Source: Sphingomonas sp. LM7
GTDB taxonomy: Bacteria; Pseudomonadota; Alphaproteobacteria; Sphingomonadales; Sphingomonadaceae
Reading direction: 5' to 3'
Length of the DNA stretch: 64,000 bases
NCBI RefSeq assembly: GCF_002002925.1
Contig: NZ_CP019511.1
Location: forward strand, 1,364,001-1,428,000
Under the pieces are notes generated by a model, which saw only the letters and a program-made list of their open reading frames with translations, had not been told where the DNA came from and searched no databases. A program made the position numbers and the translations under genes. Below, in pieces: positions 26,744-34,605 of the stretch (its first letter is position 1; each line of letters begins with the position of its first letter).

Positions 26744-27262
26744 TCACTTCGCCACCGGCCGGATGCCGGTGTACTGCGCCGACACCAGCTTCCAGCTGCC
26801 GCCCTCGCGCCGCGCCACGAAGCTCGCACGCAGCGCCATCACGCGAGGCGACTGGCCCGGCACCTGCACCGTATAGGCGAGCCGGGCGATCACGATCGCC
26901 GTGTCGCCGAACATCCGCACCACCGGCTCTACGATCTCGACCGCAGGCGCATTCGACTTCTTGTCGGGTGCGTAGAAGCCGAGCATCTTTTCGCGGCTGT
27001 CCACTTCGCCGACGGGTGAAATCTCGAGATAGTCAGGCGCAGTCAGTGCCGTCAGGCGAGGCACGTCAAAGCTCTGTTGGGCGCGTACGAAATCGCCGAC
27101 CAGGCGGACGAGCGCCTCTTGCGCAGCGGGATCTTGCCGGGCGTGCGTGGCTGGCGGCCCGATCGGCGCAGCCTCCGCCGCAGCGACAGCCGCCGCTACC
27201 GGCATTGCCGCTCCCGCGACGAGCAGCGTCGCGGCAATCGATGCTAGTTTCCCATACCCCAT
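26744..27262 (-). CDS. Exported NTF2/SnoaL-like protein
   Basis: The 172-residue protein has a Sec signal peptide (LASIAATLLVAGAAMPVAAA) and a mature NTF2-like domain: VRLVGDFVRAQQSFDVPRL, TAPDYLEISPVGEV, VVRMFGDTAIVIARL, ASFVARREGGSWKLVSAQYT. Such folds bind small ligands or act as isomerases; the substrate is unknown. The start is fixed by GGGGGAG upstream. It follows the peptide gene and its hairpin, and its stop overlaps the possible GTG start of the peptidase gene. Confidence 0.8.
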   Translation of the reverse strand: MGYGKLASIAATLLVAGAAMPVAAAVAAAEAAPIGPPATHARQDPAAQEALVRLVGDFVRAQQSFDVPRLTALTAPDYLEISPVGEVDSREKMLGFYAPDKKSNAPAVEIVEPVVRMFGDTAIVIARLAYTVQVPGQSPRVMALRASFVARREGGSWKLVSAQYTGIRPVAK

Positions 27263-27341
27263 CCGCTTTTCTCCCCCGCGCGCCGGGCCGATCGAGCGCG
27301 CCTTTGCCGCTGCACCGTCACAACCGACGATGGAAAAGGAC

Positions 27342-27363
27342 GGACCGGCCGCGGGGCCGGTCC
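27342..27363 (-). terminator. Hairpin between peptide gene and NTF2-like gene
   Basis: On the minus strand GGACCGGCC pairs with GGCCGGTCC around a 4-base loop and is followed by GTCCTTTTCC. It lies 16 bases after the peptide stop. It may end or dampen transcription so that the peptide is made in excess over the operon genes. Confidence 0.65.
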
Positions 27364-27378
27364 ATCCCTCTCGACTGA

Positions 27379-27477
27379 TTAGAACCAGAACGGGAAAGGC
27401 CAGCATTCCCAAATCGGGTAGAGTGCCACCGAAGTGGTCTTGAGCTTCTGGGCCTTAAGGACAGAGATCTTCTTCAT
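27379..27477 (-). CDS. Short Trp/Phe/Pro-rich peptide, candidate RiPP precursor
   Basis: A 32-residue open frame too short for most gene finders. The N-terminal 19 residues form a basic, Lys-rich leader (starting MKKISVLKAQK). The last 13 residues are YPIWECWPFPFWF: seven aromatics, three prolines and a single Cys. A GAGGGAG ribosome binding site stands nine bases before the ATG, far better than chance. The hairpin at 27342 follows the stop and a PqqD-like/M50 peptidase is encoded downstream on the same strand. I read it as the precursor of a ribosomal peptide. The alternative, a leader peptide for transcription attenuation, is weaker because the following genes are not for aromatic amino acid synthesis. 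Confidence 0.75.
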   Translation of the reverse strand: MKKISVLKAQKLKTTSVALYPIWECWPFPFWF

Positions 27478-27504
27478 CGAAAAATACTCCCTCATGCAAC
27501 TGCC

Positions 27505-27518
27505 CGCAACAAGTTGCG
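27505..27518. promoter_or_regulatory. Dyad CGCAAC-AA-GTTGCG upstream of the peptide gene
   Basis: This is a perfect inverted repeat with a two-base centre, 28 bases before the peptide ATG. Related GCAAC/GTTGC dyads lie upstream of both TonB-dependent receptors of this region. A shared regulator is possible but unproven. Confidence 0.4.
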
Positions 27519-27832
27519 CTATCAATACATGGATATTGCATTGACAGCAGAACCACGCCCGCTGCTTCGAGAATCATTACCAATGCGTTCTCTGCGTGCT
27601 CTACATCCATGATTGGCCACTATATCGGATGAGTCAACTTGCAAACCGGCAGAAATATTTTAGGCTCATTTTGAGATCATCTGTTGCTTGCCTGATAACG
27701 AGAGAACTTACTTAAGGTTTTAATCCAAAATGGCGAAGAGAGCGCAGTAAAATGTCTGGATTGGCGCTTTCAACTTGGAACGCAGCCGTAACCTTCGCTT
27801 GCATATTCTGCGCGACCGGCGCGCCACCCCGC

Positions 27833-27847
27833 TGCAACACAGTTGCA
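27833..27847. promoter_or_regulatory. Dyad TGCAAC-ACA-GTTGCA upstream of TonB receptor 1
   Basis: A perfect inverted repeat with a 3-base spacer, about 98 bases before the ATG at 27945. The arms match those of the dyad next to the peptide gene. Confidence 0.4.
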
Positions 27848-27944
27848 ACCAAAAACCCGCCTGGTCGCGCGCAACCGTAACGAACCTGCCGCGAGCGCTT
27901 CACATCCGGTGTCCAGCAGCCCCGCTCCACCTCGGGGAATAAAA

Positions 27945-30257
27945 ATGACAAATCGTATCTCGTTCGCGGCTTTGCTCGCCACCGCTTCGCTCATCGCCAT
28001 GCCTGCGTTCGCCCAGAGCGCGATCGAAGACGGCGCCGCCGCCCGCGACGACAATGACATCGTCGTCACTGCGCAGAAGATCGAGCAGCGCGCCGTCGAT
28101 GTGCCGATCACCATCTCGGCGCTCACCGGCGAGCGCATGGCCGAACTCGGCGTCAGCGATCTCGACGAGCTGTCGAACTACATCCCCGGGCTGAATATCC
28201 AGGAGCAGAGCGCCAACAATCCCGGCATCGTGATCCGCGGCATCACCTCGGACTCGGGCTCGGCGCAGCAGGGACCGCGCGTCACCCTCTATTACAACGG
28301 CGTCGACATCGCGCGCTCGCGCGGCTCGTACCAGGCAGTCTACGACCTCGAGCGCGTCGAAGTGATCAAGGGCCCGCAGGCGACGCTTTTCGGCACCGCA
28401 TCTGCAGTCGGTGCGATCAGCATGACCTCGGCGCGCCCGCGCGAAGGCTATTCGGCGGCGCTGACCGGCGGCTACGGCAACTACAACACCACGCTATTGT
28501 CGGGCTATGTCAACGCCGGCACCGACGTGATCGCCGGTCGCCTCGCCTTCGAATGGAAGACGCGCGATGGATTCGTCGAGAATCTGTCGCCCAACCAGCA
28601 CAAGGATCTCTACGCGCAGGACCAGCTCGGCATCCGCGCCTCGGTTCGCTACACGCCGATCGACGCGCTGACCGTCGACCTGATCGGCACCTATGACCGC
28701 CAGCGCAATGGCGGCACGCCGTTCATCTCGCGCGCGCTGCCGACTCAGGCAGGCCCGGGCAACCCGTTCGGCAAGGCTAATCTGGGCGGCTCGCCCTATT
28801 CGCAGCAAGTGCTCGGCAAGGACCAGCTCGGGCTCTACCGCGACGTTTACGACATCAACCTGACTGCGTCGTGGGAGTTCGCACCCGACTTCACCTTCAC
28901 TACGGTCAACGGCTATCGCAACTTCGACAGCCTCGAGATTTTCGACGCCGACGGTTCGGCGGCCTGGTATCTCGAATTCGGCGAATATTCGAAGGGCTGG
29001 CAGGCGAGCCACGAGGGCCGCTTCGCCTATGCCAGCGATACGCTGCGCGCTTCCGCGGGCTGGAACTTCTTCGTCGAAGACAATTTCCAGAACGTGCCCT
29101 TCTCGTCCGAAGAAGGCACTTTCCTCCAGTGCGCCGCCCGCGTGATCCCGGGCCTGCCGTGCATCGACGCCAATGGCGTGGTCCGCGCGGCGCAGGCGAC
29201 CTCGATTCTTACCGGCGGCGCAGCGACTGCGATCCCCTATTCTTCGGAATTCGAGAATCAGGGCCGCAACGCCAGCTATTCGGTGTTCGCCGACGCGACC
29301 TGGATCCCTACCCCTGCGCTCGAGCTGACCGCCGGCGTCCGGCTGCTGCTCGAGGATCGCAAGTCGGGCTATTTCGCCCGCGTGCCGCGCCCGGTGCTCA
29401 ACCCGACCGCGACATCGCTGATCCCCGGCCAGATCGACACCGGCGGCCAGACCTTCGAAGCAGAAGAAAATTACTCGGCAGTGCTGCCGCGCTTCAACAT
29501 CCTCTATCGCCTGAGCGATGCGGTGAACGTATTCGCCACCGTCTCGAAGGGCCGCCGCTCGCCGGTGGTCCAGCTCAACGCCCGCTTGGCCAGCGGCGCC
29601 CCGGTCGCCAACCTCCAGCTCGTGCCCGAGGAAGTCGTGTGGAACTACGAAGCCGGCCTGAAGGGCAGCGTCGGCCCAGTATCGGGTTCGCTCGGCGTTT
29701 ATTACCAGAAATATGACGGCTTCCAGGTGAGCGTGGTCCAGCCCAACGGCACCTCGCTCGCCCAGAGCGCCGGTGCGGCAAGCAACCTCGGCGTCGAGGC
29801 AGAGCTGAGCGTGCGCCCGACCAAGTGGCTCAACGTCTTCGGCAATATCGGCTATATCGACGGCGGCATCGACAAGAACAACAGCTTCGCCCCGGCCTTT
29901 TCGGGTGCGCGTTTCCGCCTCCAGCCTGAATGGCAGGCGGCCGCCGGCTTCACCTTCGATGCGCCGCTGGGCGGCGGCACCCGCGTCTTCGCAACGCCGA
30001 GCGTCACCTATCGCAGCCGCATCTTCTTCGAAGTGCCCAACAACATGGCGATCTCGCAGGGGCCGGTGACGCTGGTCAACGCGCGCGCCGGCGTGAGCTT
30101 CATGGAGGAGCAGTTCGAAGTGGCCGCCTATGTCCGCAACGCCACCAACGAGCGCTATCTGCTCGACGCAGGCAATACCGGCGGCGGCTTCGGCATCCCG
30201 ACCTTCATCCCCGCCGAACCGCGCTTCTACGGCGTGCAGTTCACCGCACGTTTCTGA
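27945..30257 (+). CDS. TonB-dependent outer-membrane receptor 1
   Basis: The 770-residue protein has a Sec signal (ISFAALLATASLIAMPAFAQS), a TonB box (DDNDIVVTAQK), a plug domain (LDELSNYIPGLNIQEQSANN, VIRGITSD, LERVEVIKGPQATLFG) and a beta-barrel ending in FTARF, a classic terminal Phe. It should take up an unknown ligand across the outer membrane using proton-motive force. ATG 27945 was chosen because it opens the signal peptide and follows GGGGAA. It is probably co-transcribed with the phosphatase 13 bases downstream. Confidence 0.93.
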   Translation: MTNRISFAALLATASLIAMPAFAQSAIEDGAAARDDNDIVVTAQKIEQRAVDVPITISALTGERMAELGVSDLDELSNYIPGLNIQEQSANNPGIVIRGITSDSGSAQQGPRVTLYYNGVDIARSRGSYQAVYDLERVEVIKGPQATLFGTASAVGAISMTSARPREGYSAALTGGYGNYNTTLLSGYVNAGTDVIAGRLAFEWKTRDGFVENLSPNQHKDLYAQDQLGIRASVRYTPIDALTVDLIGTYDRQRNGGTPFISRALPTQAGPGNPFGKANLGGSPYSQQVLGKDQLGLYRDVYDINLTASWEFAPDFTFTTVNGYRNFDSLEIFDADGSAAWYLEFGEYSKGWQASHEGRFAYASDTLRASAGWNFFVEDNFQNVPFSSEEGTFLQCAARVIPGLPCIDANGVVRAAQATSILTGGAATAIPYSSEFENQGRNASYSVFADATWIPTPALELTAGVRLLLEDRKSGYFARVPRPVLNPTATSLIPGQIDTGGQTFEAEENYSAVLPRFNILYRLSDAVNVFATVSKGRRSPVVQLNARLASGAPVANLQLVPEEVVWNYEAGLKGSVGPVSGSLGVYYQKYDGFQVSVVQPNGTSLAQSAGAASNLGVEAELSVRPTKWLNVFGNIGYIDGGIDKNNSFAPAFSGARFRLQPEWQAAAGFTFDAPLGGGTRVFATPSVTYRSRIFFEVPNNMAISQGPVTLVNARAGVSFMEEQFEVAAYVRNATNERYLLDAGNTGGGFGIPTFIPAEPRFYGVQFTARF

Positions 30258-30270
30258 AGGGTATCGGAAG

Positions 30271-31899
30271 ATGACGATCAATCGACGCAGCGCGCTCGCG
30301 CTGCTCGGCAGCGGCGCAGCACTCGGGGTTCCGGGTGCTGCGCAGGCAGCAGCGGTGGACGGCCGCTTCGCGCACGGCGTGGCCAGCGGCGATCCCGCCG
30401 CGGACGGCGCCGTGATCTGGACGCGCGTCACCGCGGATGCCGGGTCCGGCGACGTGCCGGTCACCTGGCACATCGCGACGGCTCAGGACGGCAAGCCGGT
30501 CGCCACCGGCAAGGCGACGGCGCGTGCCGCCGCCGATCACACGGTAAAGGTGGAAGTCACGCGGCTGAAACCCGGGCGCGATTATTGGTACTGGTTCGTC
30601 ACCGCCGGCCAGCGTTCGCCCAGCGGCCGCTTCCGCACATTGCCGGTCGGATCGGTCGATACGGTCGTCTTCGCCGTCGCATCGTGCCAGCTGTATCCGG
30701 GCGGGCTGTTCAACGCCTATGCCGACATGGCAGCACTGCCACGTCTCGACGCAGTGCTCCACCTTGGTGATTACATCTACGAATATGGCGCCGAGGGATA
30801 TGGCGCCGATGTCGGCCGCGCGCTGGGGCGCCTGCCCGATCCGCCGCACGAGATCGTCACGCTCGACGATTATCGCCGCCGTCACGCCCAGGTAAAGGCC
30901 GATGCCGATATGCAGGCCGCGCACGCCCGCGCCGCGTTCATCTGCGTGTGGGACGATCACGAGGTCGCCAACGACGGCTGGATCGGCGGCGCCGAGAACC
31001 ACGATCCCGCCAAGGAAGGCGACTGGAAAACGCGCAAGGCCGCGGCGATGCAGGCCTATTTCGAATGGATGCCGATCCGCGATCCCAAGCGCGGCCGGCC
31101 TTGGGAAGCGATCAACCGCAGCTTCGAATTCGGCAACCTGGCGACGCTCGCCATGGTCGAGACGCGGCTGCTCGCGCGTTCGCAGCAGGCCGAAGTGAAA
31201 GGCGGCACGCCGGGACCCGGCGAATATGCCGCGGTGATGGCCGAGCGCGACCGTCCCGAGCGCGAGATGCTCGGCGCCGAGCAGCAGCGCTGGCTCGAAG
31301 GCGTGCTCGCCGCCTCGACGCGCGCGAACAAGCCATGGCAGCTGCTCGGCAACCAGGTGGTGATGGCACGCGTCGCCGGCCCGGACCTGTCCGGCTTCGC
31401 GGCGCGCATCGACAAGCTTCCGCCGGTCTATCGCGACCGGCTTCAGGCCGCTGTCGCCGGCTACAAGGCCGGCCTGCCGTTCAACTTCGACGCTTGGGAC
31501 GGCTATCCCCCGGCGCGCGAGAGGCTCTACGCCGCCTTCCGTCGGGCGGGCTCCAAGCCGATCGTGCTGGCGGGCGACAGCCATGCCGGCTGGGCGAACG
31601 ACCTGTACGACGATGCCGGTACGCTGGTGGCTTCGGAGTTCGGCGCCACGGCGATCACCAGCCCGTCCTATGGGTCGCTACTGCCCGGCCTCGGCACCGC
31701 GCTAGCCGAGGCGAACCGCGAAGTCGTTTTCTGCGATCAGGACAGCAAGGGCTATACGCTGGTGACGCTGACACCAGCAGCGGCAACGGCGGAGTTCGTC
31801 ACCGTATCGACGATCCTGAAAAAGCCCTTCACCCGCAAGGTCGCCGCCACCTATCGCGCCGCGCCGGGCGAAAAGCGCGTTCCGCTCGAGCGCGTCTGA
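30271..31899 (+). CDS. PhoD-like alkaline phosphatase, Tat-exported
   Basis: The 542-residue protein opens with a Tat-type signal (NRRSALALLGSGAALG). It is a PhoD-family metallophosphatase with an N-terminal Fn3-like domain (about 35-135, FAHGVASGDPAADGAVIWTR) and metal-binding motifs HLGDYIYEYG, CVWDDHEVANDGW and LAGDSHAGWAND. It hydrolyses phosphodiesters or monoesters in the periplasm. The position after a TonB receptor suggests the pair scavenges an organic phosphate. A hairpin follows the stop. Confidence 0.9.
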   Translation: MTINRRSALALLGSGAALGVPGAAQAAAVDGRFAHGVASGDPAADGAVIWTRVTADAGSGDVPVTWHIATAQDGKPVATGKATARAAADHTVKVEVTRLKPGRDYWYWFVTAGQRSPSGRFRTLPVGSVDTVVFAVASCQLYPGGLFNAYADMAALPRLDAVLHLGDYIYEYGAEGYGADVGRALGRLPDPPHEIVTLDDYRRRHAQVKADADMQAAHARAAFICVWDDHEVANDGWIGGAENHDPAKEGDWKTRKAAAMQAYFEWMPIRDPKRGRPWEAINRSFEFGNLATLAMVETRLLARSQQAEVKGGTPGPGEYAAVMAERDRPEREMLGAEQQRWLEGVLAASTRANKPWQLLGNQVVMARVAGPDLSGFAARIDKLPPVYRDRLQAAVAGYKAGLPFNFDAWDGYPPARERLYAAFRRAGSKPIVLAGDSHAGWANDLYDDAGTLVASEFGATAITSPSYGSLLPGLGTALAEANREVVFCDQDSKGYTLVTLTPAAATAEFVTVSTILKKPFTRKVAATYRAAPGEKRVPLERV

Positions 31900-31912
31900 T
31901 ACTCGATCCCAA

Positions 31913-31948
31913 GCATCAGCGCGGCGGCAATCCCGACCGCGCTGATGC
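31913..31948 (+). terminator. Hairpin after the PhoD-like gene
   Basis: GCATCAGCGCGG pairs with CCGCGCTGATGC as a perfect 12-base stem around a 12-base loop. It lies 14 bases after the stop codon. No T-run follows, so termination may be incomplete. Confidence 0.6.
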
Positions 31949-31973
31949 CGCTTCGGCGCAAGGAGAACGGCGC

Positions 31974-31989
31974 TGTTGCAGACGCAACA
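31974..31989. promoter_or_regulatory. Dyad TGTTGC-N4-GCAACA upstream of TonB receptor 2
   Basis: A perfect inverted repeat whose arms are the same GTTGC/GCAAC elements as the two dyads near 27.5 and 27.8 kb, in the opposite arrangement. A degenerate GCAAT-CT-GTTGG in the usual arrangement follows at 31999-32010. Confidence 0.35.
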
Positions 31990-32156
31990 GGGCGTCACGC
32001 AATCTGTTGGGTTAACACCAGCCGCCCGGGTCCCACTTTTCCCGGAAGAAAGCACGATTTCATACATTTCATATACTTACGCCTTGTGGCACGTCGCTTG
32101 CTCAACCCTCCCCCGACCACGGCGCGCTCTCGCGCCAACAATCGGGGGATTTTACC

Positions 32157-34514
32157 TTGCTCAGCCTGTCCAGTCGCGCTGCCCTGTCTCTCCTGTCAGC
32201 GTCGAGTGCGCTGGCGCTCACGCTGGCCTGCGCGACCCCCGCGGGCGCAGCGCCTCGCGAAGAGGGCGTCACGGCGGACACCGCGGAGACCAGCGATCCG
32301 GAACCCGAGAACGAAACTGCGCGCGGGACCAACGACATCGTCGTCACCGCGCAGCGCCGCGAGCAGCGCCTTCAGGAAGTGCCGACTACGGTAACCGCGC
32401 TCAGCTCCGAGCTGTTCAGCGAAGGCGGCATCGGCCGCTCGGCGAACGAAGTGCTCAACCTCGTGCCCAACGCATCGGCAGGCACCCAGCAGCACGGCCG
32501 CCCACGCTGGTGGATCCGCGGAGTCGGCGCCGGCCAGCAGCAACTCGATCTCGCCAATCCGGTCGGTTTCTATCTCGACGACGTCTACATCAGCAACGCC
32601 AGCGCCACCGGCCTGCCGCTGTTCGATATCGAGCGCGTCGAAGTGCTCCGCGGGCCGCAGGGCACTTTATGGGGCAAGAACACCACCGGCGGCGCGATCA
32701 ACGTGATCTCGAAGCGCCCGTCGCTTACCGACGGCGCCGACCAGAATTACGTGAAGCTCGAATATGGCAGCTTCGATAACAAGATCGCCGAGGCCGGCGT
32801 GGGCGCTGCGATCGTGCCGGGCGTGCTGGCCACCCGTATCTCGGCGCGCATCGATGACCGCGAGGGCCGCTTCACCAATTTGTTCACCGGCGAGAAGTCC
32901 AACGCGATCCGTGACAGCGTCGTGCGAGGGCAGCTGTCGCTTGCCCCTTCGCCGGGGTTCGAGGCGCTATTGAGCCTCCATTACCGCGACTATCAGACCG
33001 ACGGCACTTATTGGACCACCGCGAGCTATGCACCGAGCGGGCTGTTCCGCAACGGCTACACGCCCTCGACCGACAAGGATGAAATCAGCACCAATGCCGG
33101 CGAATTCACCCGCGCCTCGCAATTCGGCGGATCGCTGCATCTCGACTGGGACGTCGGCGCGCTCTCGCTGACCGCCATCACCGGCTATGAGCGGTTCAAG
33201 ACGCGCGGCGCCGGCGACGGCGACTACACCCCGCTCGAAATCTCACGCAGCTACACCCAGGCGCGCAGCCAGCAATGGACTCAGGAGCTTCGACTTGCCT
33301 CCCCGCAGGCGGACCGGCTCAACTGGATCCTCGGCGCCTATTATTTCAACGAGAAGATCGTCTCGAACGCCTATTCGGCGACGCTGCCGGCGGGGTCGGT
33401 GCTCGCGCAGCCGGGCAGCACTGCGCCCGCGGCGTACAGCCTGGCCCGCTACGACCACAAGGCGAAGAGCGGCGCGGCGTTCGGCAGCGCAACCTTCGAC
33501 TTCACCGACGCGGCGAAGCTGACGGTCGGCGCGCGCTGGACCCGCGAGACCAAGACGCTCGATTTCGATCGCAGCGCCTCGCCGGGCGCCGCCGCGACTG
33601 CGTGGAGCAACTACGCCCATTGGTGGGACAGCTATACCGGCAGCTTTGGCGGGATCGGGACCTTCTCCGGAGATCTGCGGAGAACCTGGGACGCCTTCAC
33701 CTACGACGTGACGCCGTCCTGGACCGTCGCTCCCGACAATTTGGTCTACTTCAAATACTCGCACGGCGTTAAGTCCGGCGGTTTCAACACTGCCGCGACA
33801 CTGCCCGTCGCGCTGGTTGCGGTGGAGCCGGAGGAACTCGATGCGTTCGAGCTAGGCTATAAGTCACAATGGTTCGATCGGCGCCTCACCTTCAACGCCA
33901 CCTTGTTCCACTATGACTACCACAATGTCCAAATCAACGTAGTCGGCCCCAACCCCGGCGCCGTCGGAGGTGCGACCGTTTCCTATCTCCAGAATGCGGA
34001 AAAGGCGCACGTCAACGGCGCCGAACTGGAGCTGGAAGCGACGCCGGTCGACGGGCTGCGGCTGACCGGCGCGGTCGGCATCCTCGACACCAAATATGAC
34101 GAGCTGCAAGTGGTGAACGGCGGCGCCGATCTGTCGGGCGCGCGCTTCGTCCGCGCGCCCAAGCTGACACTCAACGGCAGCGCGACTTACACCATCCCGC
34201 TCGCCAGCAGCGGCAGCATCGATCTCACCGCCGACGCACGTTACACCTCGCGCCAATTCTATTACATCACGCCGCAGGACACGGTGAACCGCTATCTGCT
34301 GACCCAGAAGGGCTATACGATCGCCAATGCGCGGATCAGCTACACCGCGCCGAACGAACGCTTCACGCTCTCGGCCTTCGTCAACAATCTGCTCGATACC
34401 GAGTATCTCAACCATTCGCTGCCCGCGGCCAACGCTGCCCAGGCGATCACCGGCGACACCGTCGCCTGGGCCGATCCGCGGACGTACGGCGTGTCGTTCA
34501 TCACGCGGTTCTAA
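32157..34514 (+). CDS. TonB-dependent outer-membrane receptor 2
   Basis: The 785-residue receptor has a Sec signal (ALSLLSASSALALTLACATPAGAA), a TonB box (GTNDIVVTAQRREQRLQEVP), a plug (VEVLRGPQGTLWGKNTTGGAINV) and a barrel closing with VSFITRF. TTG at 32157 is the best start: GGGGGA lies nine bases upstream and it opens the signal. It is closest to the sphingomonad receptors for complex organics, but the ligand cannot be told. A strong hairpin ends the transcript. Confidence 0.92.
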   Translation: MLSLSSRAALSLLSASSALALTLACATPAGAAPREEGVTADTAETSDPEPENETARGTNDIVVTAQRREQRLQEVPTTVTALSSELFSEGGIGRSANEVLNLVPNASAGTQQHGRPRWWIRGVGAGQQQLDLANPVGFYLDDVYISNASATGLPLFDIERVEVLRGPQGTLWGKNTTGGAINVISKRPSLTDGADQNYVKLEYGSFDNKIAEAGVGAAIVPGVLATRISARIDDREGRFTNLFTGEKSNAIRDSVVRGQLSLAPSPGFEALLSLHYRDYQTDGTYWTTASYAPSGLFRNGYTPSTDKDEISTNAGEFTRASQFGGSLHLDWDVGALSLTAITGYERFKTRGAGDGDYTPLEISRSYTQARSQQWTQELRLASPQADRLNWILGAYYFNEKIVSNAYSATLPAGSVLAQPGSTAPAAYSLARYDHKAKSGAAFGSATFDFTDAAKLTVGARWTRETKTLDFDRSASPGAAATAWSNYAHWWDSYTGSFGGIGTFSGDLRRTWDAFTYDVTPSWTVAPDNLVYFKYSHGVKSGGFNTAATLPVALVAVEPEELDAFELGYKSQWFDRRLTFNATLFHYDYHNVQINVVGPNPGAVGGATVSYLQNAEKAHVNGAELELEATPVDGLRLTGAVGILDTKYDELQVVNGGADLSGARFVRAPKLTLNGSATYTIPLASSGSIDLTADARYTSRQFYYITPQDTVNRYLLTQKGYTIANARISYTAPNERFTLSAFVNNLLDTEYLNHSLPAANAAQAITGDTVAWADPRTYGVSFITRF

Positions 34515-34518
34515 AGCA

Positions 34519-34544
34519 GCGCGGGAGGGTTCGCCCTCCCGCGC
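34519..34544 (+). terminator. Hairpin after TonB receptor 2
   Basis: GCGCGGGAGGG pairs perfectly with CCCTCCCGCGC around TTCG, five bases after the receptor stop. Together with the next hairpin it separates two convergent transcription units. Confidence 0.75.
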
Positions 34545-34559
34545 CCGCAGACATAGAAA

Positions 34560-34587
34560 GGGCGCCGGTGGAATGCCGCCGACGCCC
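34560..34587 (-). terminator. Hairpin at the end of the organosulfur minus-strand operon
   Basis: On the minus strand GGGCGTCGGCGG pairs with CCACCGGCGCCC with two mismatches and is followed by TTTC. It lies 19 bases after the stop of the monooxygenase gene. Confidence 0.6.
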
Positions 34588-34605
34588 TTCTTGCATTCCC
34601 CAGTG

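Larger units (their letters stand above)
27478..27944. other. Divergent intergenic region between peptide operon and TonB receptor
   Basis: These 467 bases are clearly AT-richer than the surrounding DNA and hold no convincing gene. They contain two dyads built of GCAAC and GTTGC arms (27505-27518 and 27833-27847) and probably both divergent promoters. A -35/-10 pair could not be fixed by eye. Confidence 0.6.

Noticed and set aside
27541..27575. TTGACA resembling a -35 box
   Set aside because: No acceptable -10 element stands at 16-18 bases.
27712..27951. 79-codon minus-strand frame between peptide gene and TonB receptor
   Set aside because: No good ribosome binding site, covers the receptor's promoter and start, and has no recognisable pattern.
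28494..30473. Open frame of 659 codons on the minus strand
   Set aside because: It is antisense to TonB receptor 1 and carries no recognisable domain.
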